A stretch of DNA of 64,000 nucleotides from Brasenia schreberi (lineage: Eukaryota; Streptophyta; Magnoliopsida; Nymphaeales; Cabombaceae), in contig JAYKKT010000090.1 in the NCBI GenBank assembly GCA_036023115.1, positions 27,549,501 to 27,613,500 of the forward strand. Reading direction: 5' to 3'. The position numbers were made by a program, and so were the translations under genes. Of the stretch, positions 34,005 through 47,718 are shown in pieces (the first letter of the stretch is position 1; each line of letters begins with the position of its first letter). The notes under the pieces are model-generated. The model did not search any database. It saw only the letters and a list, made by a program, of their open reading frames with translations, and was not told the origin of the DNA.

Positions 34005-34430
34005 TTATGCTCCTCTCCATTTTAACCAACCAGCATTAATTCTATGTGTAACATCTCCATAAATTCTTCCATCACTTTCAAAAATTAACCCTAGGTATTT
34101 AAAACTTTCCTTTTGGGGAATGCAATGTGTGCCAATTTTAATTTCTATGTCCTCTGAAGTAGCCAAATGATCAAACTTACATTTCATATATTCTGTCTTT
34201 GTTCTACTACGTCGGAGGCCTTTGCTTTCTAATGTTTCTCTCCATAGTTCCAATTTTTTTATTAACATACACCAAGGTACTTTATCTTGAATATGTTTTG
34301 TTAACTCATCCATCACCATTATAAATAAGTACGGACTTAAAGTTGATCCTTGATGTAACCCAATATTAACTTCAAAGAAGTCTGTCGTTCCTTCATGAGT
34401 CCTAACACATGTTTTTACACCATCATACAT
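34005..34430 (-). pseudogene. LINE reverse transcriptase palm/thumb fragment lacking YADD
   Basis: This frame covers GLHQGSTLSPYLFIMVMDEL (RT motif with QGS..SP), then jumps from VPWCM directly to KKLELWRETLESKGL. In the 6.1-7.4 kb copy the same place reads [17 protein letters not shown], so the catalytic aspartates have been deleted here. It continues to FKYLG, a conserved later RT motif. Confidence 0.8.
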
Positions 34431-34758
34431 GTCTCTTAAGGTTAATATATGTCAATCAGATACCTCTTTTTTCCAAAATTCTTCAAATAACCTCCCTCGG
34501 TACCCTATCATAAGTTTTTTCTAGATCAATAAATATCATGTGAAGGTCTTTTTTTTTTCCTCTAAAATGTTCCATAAGACGTCTCAAAAGGTGAATCGCT
34601 TCAATAGTAGATCTGTCTGGCATAAATCCAAATTGGTTCTCTATTGTACTTGATACTTGTCTTAACCTACGTTCGATAATTCTTTCCTATAATTTCATAG
34701 TATGACTCATAACTTGATACCTCGATAATTCACACAATTTTGAATGTCTCCCTTGTTC

Positions 34759-35094
34759 TTATATATGGGTATAAGTGTACTTGCTCTCCATTCCTCGGGT
34801 ATCTTTTTCGTTTTTCCATATTTCATTAAATAGTCTTGTGAGCCAAGTGATTCTTATTTCTCCTAGTATTTTTGAAATTTCTATAGGAATATTATCTTGT
34901 CCTACCGATTTACCACTCTTCATATGTTTAAGAGCCTCTTTGATTTCATTCTTTTGAATACGTCGGTAGAAATTGTGGTTTATATACTTTTCTGACTTGG
35001 CTAAATCTCCTAAACTAATACTAACATCTTTATTTTGATTAAAAAGCTTATAAAAATAGTTTTTCCATCTATTTCTTATATCATCATTTGTCAC
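34759..35094 (-). pseudogene. LINE reverse transcriptase N-terminal fragment
   Basis: It contains RWKNYFYKLFNQ and EALKHMKSGKSVGQDNIPIE, the fingers-region motif K-GK--G-D-IP found at the start of LINE reverse transcriptases. It is separated by stops from the palm fragment. Confidence 0.75.
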
Positions 35095-35459
35095 TAGAAA
35101 TTTTCATCCTCGTCTTTTATGCATCTAACATAATTAAGATCTTTAGTTTTCTTATCTCTAGCCCTAGCTATCCTAAAAATATCTTTTTCACCCTCTTTTG
35201 AGTTGAGTTTTTTATATAGGTCATCCCAAATCTTAGCTTTTGCTTTACTAATGGCCTTTTTCGCTTCCTTCTTTGCTTTCTTATAAGCTTCTAAAGTTTC
35301 ACTAGTTTTCTTAGCATAATGTAATTTATAACATGCCCTCTTTGCCTTGATTTTATTTTTTACTACTTCGCTCCACCACCAAGCTTTTTTTTGTGCCGGT
35401 ACACCTCCCTTAGATACTCCTAACACATCTTTCGCTACTTTCCTAATATGTATAGCCAT
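35094..35459 (-). pseudogene. LINE linker between endonuclease and reverse transcriptase
   Basis: A lysine- and alanine-rich helical segment (KKAWWWSEVVKNKIKAKRAC, AYKKAKKEAKKAISKAKAK), typical of the inter-domain linker of plant RTE-type LINEs, overlaps the start of the RT frame. Confidence 0.7.
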
Positions 35460-35766
35460 ATTGTTCTACATATCACAGGGTGTGTCAACATAATTTCAAA
35501 CATCTCCTTGAAGGACTTTCTGTTTAAATATATCTTCTTTCTCACTTTTGACGTTCCACCATTTAGTCTGAATAGCTTGATGCACTCTTTTCTTCTTTAT
35601 CTATTTTTTATTTGTAAATCCATAACTAAAAGTCGATGTTGGGTGGTTAAGCTTTCTCCTGGAATTACCTTACAATCTTTACAACACGCTATATCTTTTT
35701 TCTACAAATAAAGTAATCAATTTGTGTTTGTGATAAGCCACTCTTATAAGTAATTAAATGTTCATC

Positions 35767-36335
35767 TCATTTTTTGAAGATTGTATTGACTATAAAGAGA
35801 TTAAATGACATAGCAAAATTTAAAATCTCCCTACCTTCCTCGTTTATATCCCCAAAACCAAAGTTTCTATGAATCCCTCGATATCCTAATGCCTCTTTAC
35901 CGACATGTCTATTTAAATCTCCTCCTAAACAAATCATCTTCTTTTGTGGAATCTTTTGAAACACCTTATCTAACTCTTCCCAAAAAACTGTCTTTATACT
36001 ATCTTCTAGTCCTACTTGGGGTGCGTAAGCACAAACTATATTCAAAACCTCTACTCCTAACACTAATTTCAATATCATGATTCGGTCACCATATCGTTGT
36101 ATGTCTACTACACTCTCCTTTAAATCTTTATTTATGATAATACCAACTCCATTTTGAGCCTTTTCTTTACCTGAGTACAATAATTTAAAACCTGTATCCT
36201 CTATCTCCTTTGCTTTTTCTCCAACCCATTTTGTCTCTTGTAAACATAGAATATGAATCTTTCTCCGAATCATAGTATCTACCACCTCCATCAGTTTATC
36301 TGATAATGTTCCGATATTCCAAGAATCAATACGAA
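35767..36335 (-). pseudogene. LINE apurinic/apyrimidinic-type endonuclease
   Basis: From about 36335 the minus strand reads SWNIGTLSDKLMEVVDTM, then ILCLQETKWVGEKA, YAPQVGLEDS and GGDLNRHVG. These are the N, QE, Y-AP and GD-N motifs of the exonuclease/endonuclease/phosphatase fold that nicks target DNA for LINE insertion. The frame is open for at least 174 codons from an internal ATG at 36291. Confidence 0.8.
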
Positions 36336-36338
36336 TCT

Positions 36339-36339
<1 letters not shown>

Positions 36340-36379
<40 letters not shown>
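36340..36379. repeat. (TA)n microsatellite at the LINE 5' edge
   Basis: About 19 TA repeats abut the first endonuclease codons. Confidence 0.95.
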
Positions 36380-36384
<5 letters not shown>

Positions 36385-37165
36385 AACACGCTTTAACTTG
36401 CCCTCGTGTAGTTCTCTTCTTGTGTAAAAGAAAAGTTCATACGTGTCACTTGACGTGTCACGGTGACTGGAGAAACTTCACTGCAGGCTCTCATGGTGAT
36501 TCGGGAAGCCAGTACCCAATTCCAGGTCGATTACTGCGTAGATTGTGACAACAAGTGTCACGTTCTCTGTGTCTTTTGCTGTTTGGATTGATTGTTGGGA
36601 ATTGGAATTAACAGAACACGCTACCTCAGTTTAAAAATCGTAGCTAGTAAAAAATTATTGGCTGCAACAGTAAAAACTGAGACAAAGAATTCACGATCAC
36701 GTAGCATCATACGATATATAGTACCGAAGAGGAGAACACCACCTCTCTCTCTCTCTCTCTCGATAGTTGGCGTATTTCAGATCGATTGGTAAGAGTTCCC
36801 GTTTTGGTAGCATTAAAAGTGTTCACTGCATTTGTAGATGTTCATACTGAATGATAGATATCTCATATATGTCTGTGATGGATAATTTTCTTCTGAATGA
36901 TCGATCATGGGCAGTCATTAGTTTCATCTTTTCTTGTTAAGAGGAAAGAGAACTTTCAATGATTTAAGTAGAAGTATGAAGTTTCTTCACAGAGCGGATG
37001 TTACGTCCTTTTTCATTTCATCTGCGTTTTGCAGAGGCTTTGAGTGCAACTACTTTCTCTTTTCCATACTAACAGCAGCTGTTTTCCCTTTTCCTGCTTG
37101 GTGATAAAGGCATCGAGGTATCACCAAAGGCTAGTGCAGGTTGATAAGAGTATTAAGGAAGAGAG
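36380..37165 (+). promoter_or_regulatory. Upstream region and likely 5' leader of the IDD gene
   Basis: A TATA-like CGATATATAGTACC lies at 36711-36724, followed by a (CT)n tract at 36743-36760, a common plant leader feature. A possible leader intron runs from GTAAGAG at 36789 to GCAG at 37031-37034. None of this is confirmed by transcripts. Confidence 0.35.
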
Positions 37166-40098
<2,933 letters not shown>

Positions 40099-40544
40099 TC
40101 GGTGCAAGATCAAGAGACAGAAGAGATTCTCTGAGATTACAGATGGAAGTCTAACTGAAGATTTTTTAGTGACTAATTTTTGAAGATTTCAGTAAATTAT
40201 ATTGTGTTAAGGAGATGAATGCAGTGAAACGAGAGAAAGGAAGAAACTTTTGAAGCTTACATTCGTAATTCATGGTGTTGTAAGCTACAAAGCTCTTCTG
40301 CAAATGAGCAAGATCAGGAGGAATGCCAAATGCGGAGTATCCTGATCATGGTTGCAATTGGCTTTGGTTAATTTGATTTTAGTTTTTATTTTGCAAATAA
40401 ACTTCTCTTTTATTGGCCAAACCAAAATGAAAAGCTAGCCTTGTTCTGCACTGAGTGAGATGAGCTGCATAATAAAGTTATCCAAGAGCTCACAAATAAA
40501 GTTTTTTCAACCAAAAAAGAAGGTGAGATTTAAACGACAAACAG

Positions 40545-40640
40545 TAATAGCACACTGGCTAAGTGGTCGACTCACAAGTTGAACGTTCACGAGATCGAAA
40601 TACTCTGGGCATCCACGTAGCTTTGGATTTTAAAAGAAGA
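40545..40640 (+). repeat. tRNA-related SINE copy
   Basis: AATAGCACACTGGCTAAGTGG (box A-like) is followed by CTCACAAGTTGAACGTTC and box B-like CACGAGATCGAAATAC. Confidence 0.55.
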
Positions 40641-40789
40641 CACCACTTTGGCATAGAGGCTGAAAATATACGAGACACCAATACGACTCAACAAGTCATG
40701 GTTTATGTCTACCCAAACTTTAATAATAAAAAAAAAGAATGCTTGTGTTGAGGTCGATCTGCTCTGAAAATAAACACAACCATAAACAC

Positions 40790-40870
40790 TAGCGGGTTGA
40801 CTTACAAGTTGAAGGTCATGGGTTTCATACGAAGGGCATCCTCACCTTGTCCGGTAGACCAGTGATGCAT
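40790..40870 (+). repeat. tRNA-related SINE copy, 5' incomplete
   Basis: CGGGTTGACTTACAAGTTGA is followed by box B-like GGTCATGGGTTTCATACG and a degraded 3' part. Confidence 0.5.
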
Positions 40871-40921
40871 CTAAAACTCTTTTTGATGGTTTCGGGTGAG
40901 GCAAACTATACATATAGCCCA

Positions 40922-41023
40922 TGGATCTTATCATGAGTTATAGATTTTAAGTTGATTTCCTAAATTTTAGGCATGGATCCTATCATGAGTTATAGGTTTT
41001 AAGTTGATTTTCTAAATTTTGTG
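40922..41023. repeat. 51-bp tandem duplication
   Basis: GGATC(T/C)TATCATGAGTTATAG...TTTTAAGTTGATTT(C/T)CTAAATTTT occurs twice in direct succession. Confidence 0.9.
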
Positions 41024-41539
41024 TTGGATGGGTGACTGAACGATAGATGTTCATGGAGAAAGGATCTCCACTATCTGTGAGGACCCGTCCCCAATGAAGC
41101 GGATTTGAAGTATTATTGGAACGAAGACGAAAAGAGTAAAGAAATCTCTGACATAAAGGGAGCGGAGATGGGATAGCAAGTCTCCATCCCCAAACTTGAT
41201 CTAGACCTTTTCGAAAGTTAGGTTCATCAACAAATAAAATAAACTATAAAAATAAATTTAAAAATATTACTTTTTTTAATTGTGTCAACACGAGAAGAGA
41301 GATGAAAGTGTTTTTTTTATTCGAGTCACGATCATGGACATGGAGACAATGGAACGGGGATGATCCTCGGTCCCACACATCAACATTCCTAGACTGGGTG
41401 CTTTTCGTTAGATATCGGATATATCCGATCCGATCCGATCCATTGATACCCACATCACCCGCCGGCCCGCAAAGTTTCCTCCGGCTCCGACTGAAGTAGA
41501 GGAATCGGCCGCCAGCCAGAGCATTCACGGATTCCCCTG

Positions 41540-42161
41540 TGGTGGAGATGAGGGTAGATCCCAACAACCACTTACTCTCCATTCAGCAAGACAATGCCTC
41601 CATGCACGTCGGCACCTCCGTCTGGCCCTGCTCCCTCCTCCTCCTCAAGTTCGTCGATCGCTCCCTCTCTTCCCTCAACAATCCATATTCCCCTTCCGCA
41701 ACAAGCGAGCCGTCGAGCTCGGCGCCGGCAGCGGCCCCGCTGGCCTCGGCCTCGACGTCGTCCTCACCGACATCCCCCCCGTCGTCCCCGCCCTTAAACG
41801 AAGCCTCAAACGAATCTCCCCATTTTCTATGCCTCTGCGACCGGGAAGCCGAAGATCGCTCAATTGTACTGGAACAACCGAGCGCAGATCGATTCCCTAA
41901 AGCCCCCTTTTGATCGTGCTCGCCACCGACGTCGTGTACATTGAGGAATCCGTGGAGCCGCTTCTTGTGACTATGGCCGCACTTGCCGGCCCGGACTCCA
42001 TGGTGCTATTGGGCTATCAGGTGCGTTCGCCGGAAGTGCACCTGAAATTCTGGGAACTGTGCCCTAATCTGTTCTTGGTGGAGAAGGTGGCGCGAGAGTT
42101 TCTGCATCCGGATTATGCGTATGAGGAGGCGGATGTTTACATTCTCATGAAGAGACCGTGA
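41540..42161 (+). pseudogene. METTL21-like lysine methyltransferase, frameshifted
   Basis: The reading frame resembles the Methyltransf_16/METTL21 family of cytosolic protein-lysine methyltransferases, which use S-adenosylmethionine. Frame 1 (from ATG 41548) reads MRVDPNNHLLSIQQDNASMH then VGTSVWPCSLLL. After a one-base shift near 41693 comes the AdoMet motif I, AVELGAGSGPAGLGL, and VVLTDIP. After another shift near 41840 comes KPKIAQLYWNN, and after a two-base shift near 41912 VLATDVVYIEE (the D-VY motif) to ADVYILMKRP and TGA. A few residues also seem missing between motif I and VVLTD. All landmarks are in order in one uninterrupted exon of about 210 codons. Three frame changes argue for a pseudogene (possibly a retrocopy, as no intron is seen), though assembly errors could mimic this. 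Confidence 0.75.
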
Positions 42162-42667
42162 ATCCTCGATTGATGGAGGTGCGTTCCCTGTTGCGGATCT
42201 GATTCTTTTGATGTGCGACTATAATCTGTTTCAATCCTCTTCATGTTCATTCAAGTACTGATAATCAAGATGAATCTGAGTGTTACTTCCCCCCCACCCT
42301 TGATGGTCAAATTTTGTTGTTGTTTGAGTGTACGATATACAAGTAAATTGCTTCATGTTCAACTCGATTTCCTTGTCTTGGTTTCTTTTTTTAAATAGTT
42401 TTGGTTTTGTAGGCTGATGTATTTTGGATAATGGAACTCATTGAGGGGCTTAGTTCTATCAGCTTTGCGCATGTTTTAGATCTTAATGCTATTGCAGCAC
42501 GTGCTATTCTAATGCATCATGTCCCCTAGGAGTTAGAATTAGCATGAAAGTTGGGATCATAGTACACAAGGGGTTATTTCATGTCTTAAACATAAATCCC
42601 CCTTACAACCTCTTATTACGAAGGTACCTCTTATTACGAAGGTCATGGATTCATAGCATTATGGGTT
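42162..42667. other. Intergenic
   Basis: Probably the 3' flank of the methyltransferase locus. No feature is recognised. Confidence 0.4.
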
Positions 42668-42679
42668 GTGTCTTCCACA

Positions 42680-43390
42680 TTTCATAGATGTGTCAAAATC
42701 TCATATAAAAATCAAATAGTGATAATTCTAAGAGAGGATCACCCACAACTCAAGGGAATCTGGAATTTCTCTTGCATATCAAGTCACCTATTTTGTGAGC
42801 CAAACATGAAAAAGCTTCCTCCACCATCATCTTTGGTCCACCCCCACCTAGGAGTCGTCCATCCCTTAGGTAAACCCAAGTCCATCGTATGCATCCAAGG
42901 GCAGCCCAAGTCTTGCCCGAGTGAAGCCTATCCACCTAAAGTCATCTCTATTTTAGGGAAACCCAAATCTCCCTTTGTTTCTAAACCCCTAGGCCAAACT
43001 AGACGTGTGTATGTGCATGATATGGATGACACCAAGTTTCAAGGCCATCCACTTCACAAAATTTTTTAAAACTCAAGAAGCCTTTGAAACATAATGTTAA
43101 ACATGGGATACACACCCTATCAAGGCCTAGGAGCCCATAACCAAGGTTGTCTAGAGCCCATTTTGCGAAGTCCTAACCCAAGTCGATATGGGGAAAGGAA
43201 GAATATTTGTTTTTCTATGAATATCATTTTCCCTTATCTTTGTTCTCTTCTAAGTCATGCTAGATTAGACTTTCCTAGTTTACTAGTGATTTCTCAATGT
43301 CATCTCTGTATGACCACTTCAATTGATCACTTATGCTTTGAATTTTTTCTTGAAAGGACTTCTATCTTTTACCTTAAGTTGCTTTAGTTT
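42680..43390 (+). pseudogene. Ty3/gypsy polyprotein fragment with G-patch-like motif
   Basis: At 43100-43192 the plus strand reads MGYTPYQGLGAHNQGCLEPI, which matches the G-patch (MGY-PGQGLGKN-QG--EPI) often placed next to the protease in Tat-like plant gypsy elements. The preceding frame (42668-43069, 133 codons) is proline- and lysine-rich and ends in a stop shortly before it. Two or more stops interrupt the region, and no reverse transcriptase follows. Confidence 0.5.
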
Positions 43391-44400
43391 TGAAACAAAG
43401 CCCTGGACTAAGGAGACATTCTTGTGTCATTAGATATCAGAGAATTTGTGGTGGCATCGTATGTGGCACAATAGATCAATACATCTAGATACCAGCATCA
43501 GTGTATCACTTTTACGCTTTTATCAATGCGTGTCTCACCTATCGGGAAATACCTTAAATATCACAGTACCGCAGCATATGATATGGTGTTATATATATAT
43601 ATAAATATGTGTGTGTGTGTGTCACATTTGATGCGATCTTATAATGTTAATTTTCTTGTATTTAAGTTTGTGTAAGGTGGGCATTCCTTGAATATCATGA
43701 CCACCAAATGAAACCCCAACCAAGCCTTCTCCCACTATATGTGGCTCTGCTGCATGTCTTCTTAGTTACCATTGAATACAAATCTCACGAAAAGACTGAA
43801 GTTAGCTTTATCAAAATTGTAAGTTCTTTTCTATATAAACCATAAACAAATTTCAGGAAAAGACTAAAAAGTTGGCTCATCAAAATCGTAGGTTCTTTTC
43901 TATATACACCATAAGGAATATTCTCCTTGAATTTTTGAAGTTCTGAGCTCAGTGCTGTTTTTCAAAGTTGTGGTTTGAGAGGTGATGAATCAAATTCGAA
44001 TTATAGCAAAAGGTCCAACTAGAGTTGATTGTATGAAAGCTTGCAGAATCATATCGGGCAACGTTATATGATTTCTACACGGAGATACATGCTGACGAAG
44101 AACTGACACATATATGAAGACCATCAAAACCTTTTGAGAGCTTTGCTCATCACTAAATCACAAATTATCTAAGATTAACAGTGGACACATTGCGGCACAC
44201 AAAAGAAAACAAAAATGCTGCAATTCGTAAAGGACGTAGTTTACATGGTTCTGCAGTAGCCTATTTCATGGGAGACCCGCAAGCAAATGCCTCTTTTGTT
44301 CATTAAATATGAGCGATACGTGTAAAAACAGTGACACAACAGTCCTAAAGTCAACATTAGTATGCTGACTTTTGACGTAACCGCAATTGGTAGACCAACC
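43391..44400. other. Gene-poor stretch
   Basis: No gene is recognised. Short (TA)n and (GT)n tracts lie at 43587-43622. Two similar phrases (AAATTTCAGGAAAAGACT and the preceding AAATCTCACGAAAAGACT, each followed by a TAGGTTCTTTTCTATATA-like stretch) show a local duplication at 43780-43915. Confidence 0.4.
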
Positions 44401-44429
44401 AAATGTCTGTAGAAGGAGCTTATGGCAGA

Positions 44430-44614
44430 CATTTCCTGCATGTTAGCTCCCAATCCTTCTCCCTGTTGCATGCGAAGAGAGATAACCTTCTCTGACGTTC
44501 ATCACATGGTGTACTCTCTCATACTGCTGCTCCAAACGTGCATCCGTGTCTTCTTCGGGAAAAGTTGTGCGACACAAATATATGCTAATGGGAATTCTTA
44601 TGGCGTTTCTGAAG
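44430..44614 (-). other. Possible host exon next to the copia LTR
   Basis: The minus strand is open for about 57 codons from the LTR edge, reading RIPISIYLCRTTFPEEDTDA, then RLEQQYERVHHVMNVREGYL. The composition is protein-like and it begins after a CAG. I do not recognise the protein. If real, the copia element interrupted or abutted a gene here. Confidence 0.2.
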
Positions 44615-44988
44615 TGGATTTTGGCGCTTACCTTTCGGTCTTCTGGGTCGTCGGAGATTCAGTGAGCGTAGCGGATGTTGATGTCGCGAGGTTTCCACAC
44701 GAGGGTTTTCTCAGACGACTGTATTTCTCTGTATTTCTGTGTATTCTGTGTATCTGTGAATCTCTATCACCTTGTAAATGGCTGCCTTTTTATAGGCACC
44801 CACTCCCCCGTCGTCTGACTTTCTCCTCTCGTGGCTTCCCTCGCTTGGGAGAGGTAACGTCTGTCTGTTACTTATCCGGCCTCTCCTCAGGTAACGGTTG
44901 GATGATCAGTCCTGTCGTTACTCGAGCCGAGAATGGCCATTTCATTATAACATCTCTCACTTGGCCATTCGAGCCAAGTGTATCGACA
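44615..44988 (-). repeat. Copia 3' LTR
   Basis: The plus-strand edges are TGGATTTTGG and TATCGACA, so on the minus strand it starts TGTCGATA and ends ATCCA. It matches 50076-50442 over most of its length but has the extra 36 bases at the right edge that the other LTR lacks, and lacks about 29 bases present there. A purine-rich tract (AGAAAGTGGGAGGAAAA, minus strand, about 44997-45013) lies just upstream. Confidence 0.8.
44785..44795 (-). promoter_or_regulatory. TATA box in the copia 3' LTR
   Basis: The minus strand reads CTATAAAAAGG. The same word is at 50246-50256 in the other LTR. Confidence 0.6.
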
Positions 44989-45115
44989 TACTGGTTTTCC
45001 TCCCACTTTCTCGGGGTTTTCACTAGTTATATCAATTCCTGATTACTATTGCAATCAGAACCTGTTGTGTGGTTATTTTCCTACACAACAAATCACCCGT
45101 TGTATGGTTATTTAC

Positions 45116-45640
45116 CTATACAACAACATATCTCAAACCCATGTTTCTAACATGTTTTGAGAAGAGTTCTTTCGTTATGCCTTTGGTTAAGGGGTTTGCC
45201 AATATGTCTTCTGTTGGTATGTATGAGATGGATATTTCCTTTCTCATAACCATATCATGAACATAGTGGTATTTTACCATTATATGATTGCTTTTTGAGC
45301 AATCTGCTCCACTCTTAATAAGAGTAATTGCTGCATTGTTATCGCAATAGATAACCACCGGCTCATCTGTTATTTCCAGCATTAAATCACGTATGAAGCG
45401 GCTTATTCAGACAACACTTGTTGCAGTCATACAACAAGCAATATACTCAGCTTTCTGTGTATGCAATGCTATACAATCTTGTTTCTTACATGCCCAAGAA
45501 ACAACACCACCTTCAAATAAGAATATTTGTCCTGAGGTTGATTTGCTGTCATCTTTGCTCCCAGCAAAGTCAGCGTCTAAGTATCCTACCACTTCTAGTT
45601 CATTTGCTTGAAAACATAGTTTCAAGTCCTTTGTTCCTTT
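45116..45640 (-). pseudogene. Copia RNase H
   Basis: Two adjacent frames hold VVGYLDADFAGSKDDSKSTS, AEYIACC, then VVIYCDNNAAITLIKSGA and IPTEDILANPLTKGI. These are the D-E-D residues and the closing motif of the copia RNase H domain, which removes template RNA. A frameshift at about 45390 separates the halves. Confidence 0.8.
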
Positions 45641-45694
45641 CAGTTATCTTAGAATCCTTTTTATAGCTATCCAATGCTGCCAACCTGGATTACC

Positions 45695-46570
45695 TCAATA
45701 TCTACTGACAAGACCAACAACAATGCTGATATCAGGTCTTGTACACAACATAACATACATTAAGTTGTTAATAGCTTGAGCATAAGGAACATTAGGCTTA
45801 TCGTCTCCTTCACCGAGACAATCAGCCTTACTTAGTTTCACCCCTTTTACAATAGGTATATCTGCAGACTTGCATTCACCCATTTTGAACTTCTTGAGGA
45901 TATAGTCTATATCTCTCTCTTGACTCAGGCATAAGAGTCTAGATCCTCTATCTCGAGAGATCTTTATACCCAGGATATAGGATGCTTCTCCCATATCTTT
46001 CATTTCGAACTTGGGGTTCAACCATGACTTGGTCTTGACAATCATTTCATTTTCATTTCCAGTCAACAATATGTCATCGACATATAAAGATAAGATGACA
46101 AAGTGGCTCCCACTATTCCAAACATAAACACAGTGATCAAGTTTGTTAGCCACAAGCCCAAGTTCTATAATGGCATTTTGAAAAGTCAAATACCATTGGC
46201 GAGGTGACTGTTTTAGGCCATATAGAGATTTTTTCAACCTATACACTTTATCTTCTTGGCCTTCAATCACAAATCCTTCAGGCTGCTGCATGTATATGAT
46301 TTTTTCTAAATCGCCATTTAGAAAGGCGGTCTTTACATCTAACTGATGTAAATTCAAATCATAGTATGCAGATATTGCTAGGATTATACGTATGGATGTA
46401 AATTTCGCAACTGGGGAATATGTCTCAACATAGTCTATCCCTTCTTTTTGCGAAAAACCCTTTGCAACCAACCATGCTTTAAACTTGTCAATTGTACCAT
46501 CGACCTTATATTTCTTTTTCAGAACCCATTTACAGCCTATAACTTTTCTTTCTTTTGGCAAATCAGCCAA
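45695..46570 (-). pseudogene. Copia reverse transcriptase
   Basis: A 291-codon open frame starts in KERKVIGCKWVLKKKYKVDG (the conserved start of copia RT), then SPVAKFTSIRIILA, LHQLDVKTAFLNGDLE with the first catalytic aspartate, SLYGLKQSPRQWY, and the YVDD box (LSLYVDDILLTG). It ends in ARPDI-type text (CTRPDISIVVGLVSRY). The RT itself looks intact, but stops on both sides disconnect it from the other domains. Confidence 0.88.
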
Positions 46571-46636
46571 TTCTCAGACTTGATTTTTTTCAATGGATTC
46601 AATTTCCTCATCCATGGCTTTCTCCTACTTTGTTGC

Positions 46637-47086
46637 TTATGATGAATTCATTGCTTGTTGATAAGTCAAGTTATCAGTCAATTCATCTAAATCTACCGAA
46701 TTACACACTTCTTCTGAGAGATAAGTGTGATAATCCTTTAAATAGGATGGAGTGACTCTTGACCTCTTATGTCCAATTAAGGTATCAATAGTTTTAGGAA
46801 GTTCTTCTATGGGTTCAAAAGATGATTGGTCAAAATCTACCAAGTCATCAAAATACTCTTCATTGTTTTTCAGGATGTCATTCTTAGAATCTTCTAAGAA
46901 TTCAACATCTCTGCTTTCAATGAGTCCTTGGTCCTTATGATAGAACCAATATCCTTTTGAACCTTTTGGATATCCAATAAATATACACCTCAAGGACCTA
47001 CTGTCTAGTTTATCTCTAAACTGTTCAAGGATCTTGACATGTGCAATTGATCTCCATCTCCTAGGTTGGCTTTTCTCCCAAACCAC
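46637..47086 (-). pseudogene. Copia integrase C-terminal and linker region
   Basis: The frame holds KLDSRSLRCIFIGYPKGSKGYWFY, the GKGY-type conserved segment after the copia integrase core, then an acidic linker to the RT. The first residues overlap the end of the integrase frame in another phase, marking a frameshift at about 47010-47080. Confidence 0.8.
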
Positions 47087-47685
47087 ATCTCATATGGTGT
47101 AGTGAACACAGCTTTACATGGTACTCTGTTGAGCACGTAAACAGTTGTACTTATCGCTTCTCCCCAAAAGACCCTTGGTAGAGAGGCATCAATAATCATA
47201 GACCTTGTCATATTCAATAAGGTTCTATTGTATCTTTCAGCTACACCATTTTGTTGAGGTGTTCTAGGCATTGTATTTTGTTTAGTAATACCAAAGTCTT
47301 TACAGAATTCTAAAAATTCTGCTGAAGTATACTCACCTCCTCTGTCTGATCTCAAGACTTTTATAGTATGCCCCAATTGATTTTTCACTTCTTGTTTATA
47401 TTCTTTAAATGCTTCAAGTGCCTCTAATTTATGTGTTAAAAGATATATATACATATATCTAGAGTAATCATCGATAAAGGTTATAAAGTAACCCTTTTCT
47501 CGATATGTTTTTACTCTGAAAGGTCCACATAAATCTGTGTGAATAATCTCTAACAGGGTTGTTGCCCTTTTTGTTTCATTAGGAAAGGTGTTCCTTGTCA
47601 TTTTTCCTTGTATGCAAGCTTCACATTTGTTGAAAGTCTTTTCCTCAAATCCGGGTAATAAGTCAAAGTTGGATAATTTCCTCAA
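47005..47685 (-). pseudogene. Copia integrase core
   Basis: This includes the GAG-pre-integrase zinc-binding end (CEACIQGKM) and the catalytic triad of the integrase core: HTDLCGP, then RSDRGGEY, then GVAERYNR (D, D, E). All three acidic residues are present. The protein would insert element cDNA into the genome. Confidence 0.88.
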
Positions 47686-47718
47686 CTTTTTTAGACTTAT
47701 ATGCCCTAGGCGTTTATG

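Larger units (their letters stand above)
33506..36338 (-). mobile_element. RTE-type non-LTR retrotransposon (LINE), nearly full length, inactive
   Basis: Read on the minus strand, the order is apurinic-type endonuclease, linker, reverse transcriptase, C-terminal domain and a 3' end CTAGTATGGGAAAAGGCTTAG with a (TTG)n tail at 33506-33517. The simple-repeat tail in place of poly(A), and an endonuclease at the very start of a single ORF, are RTE-clade features. The ORF is broken into at least five pieces and the catalytic YADD motif is deleted. The 5' edge is (TA)n at 36340-36379. Related copies are at 6.1-7.4 kb and 56.9-57.4 kb. Confidence 0.85.
40099..41385. other. IDD 3' region and intergenic sequence
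   Basis: AATAAA-like signals at about 40397 and 40471 may end the IDD transcript. Two SINE copies follow, then a 51-bp tandem duplication (40922-41023: TATCATGAGTTATAG twice). No gene is seen. Confidence 0.4.

Noticed and set aside
44422..45042. A 206-codon plus-strand open frame
   Set aside because: It runs through the copia LTR on the antisense strand, and a sister frame at 49856-50347 is the same LTR shadow. It is not a gene.
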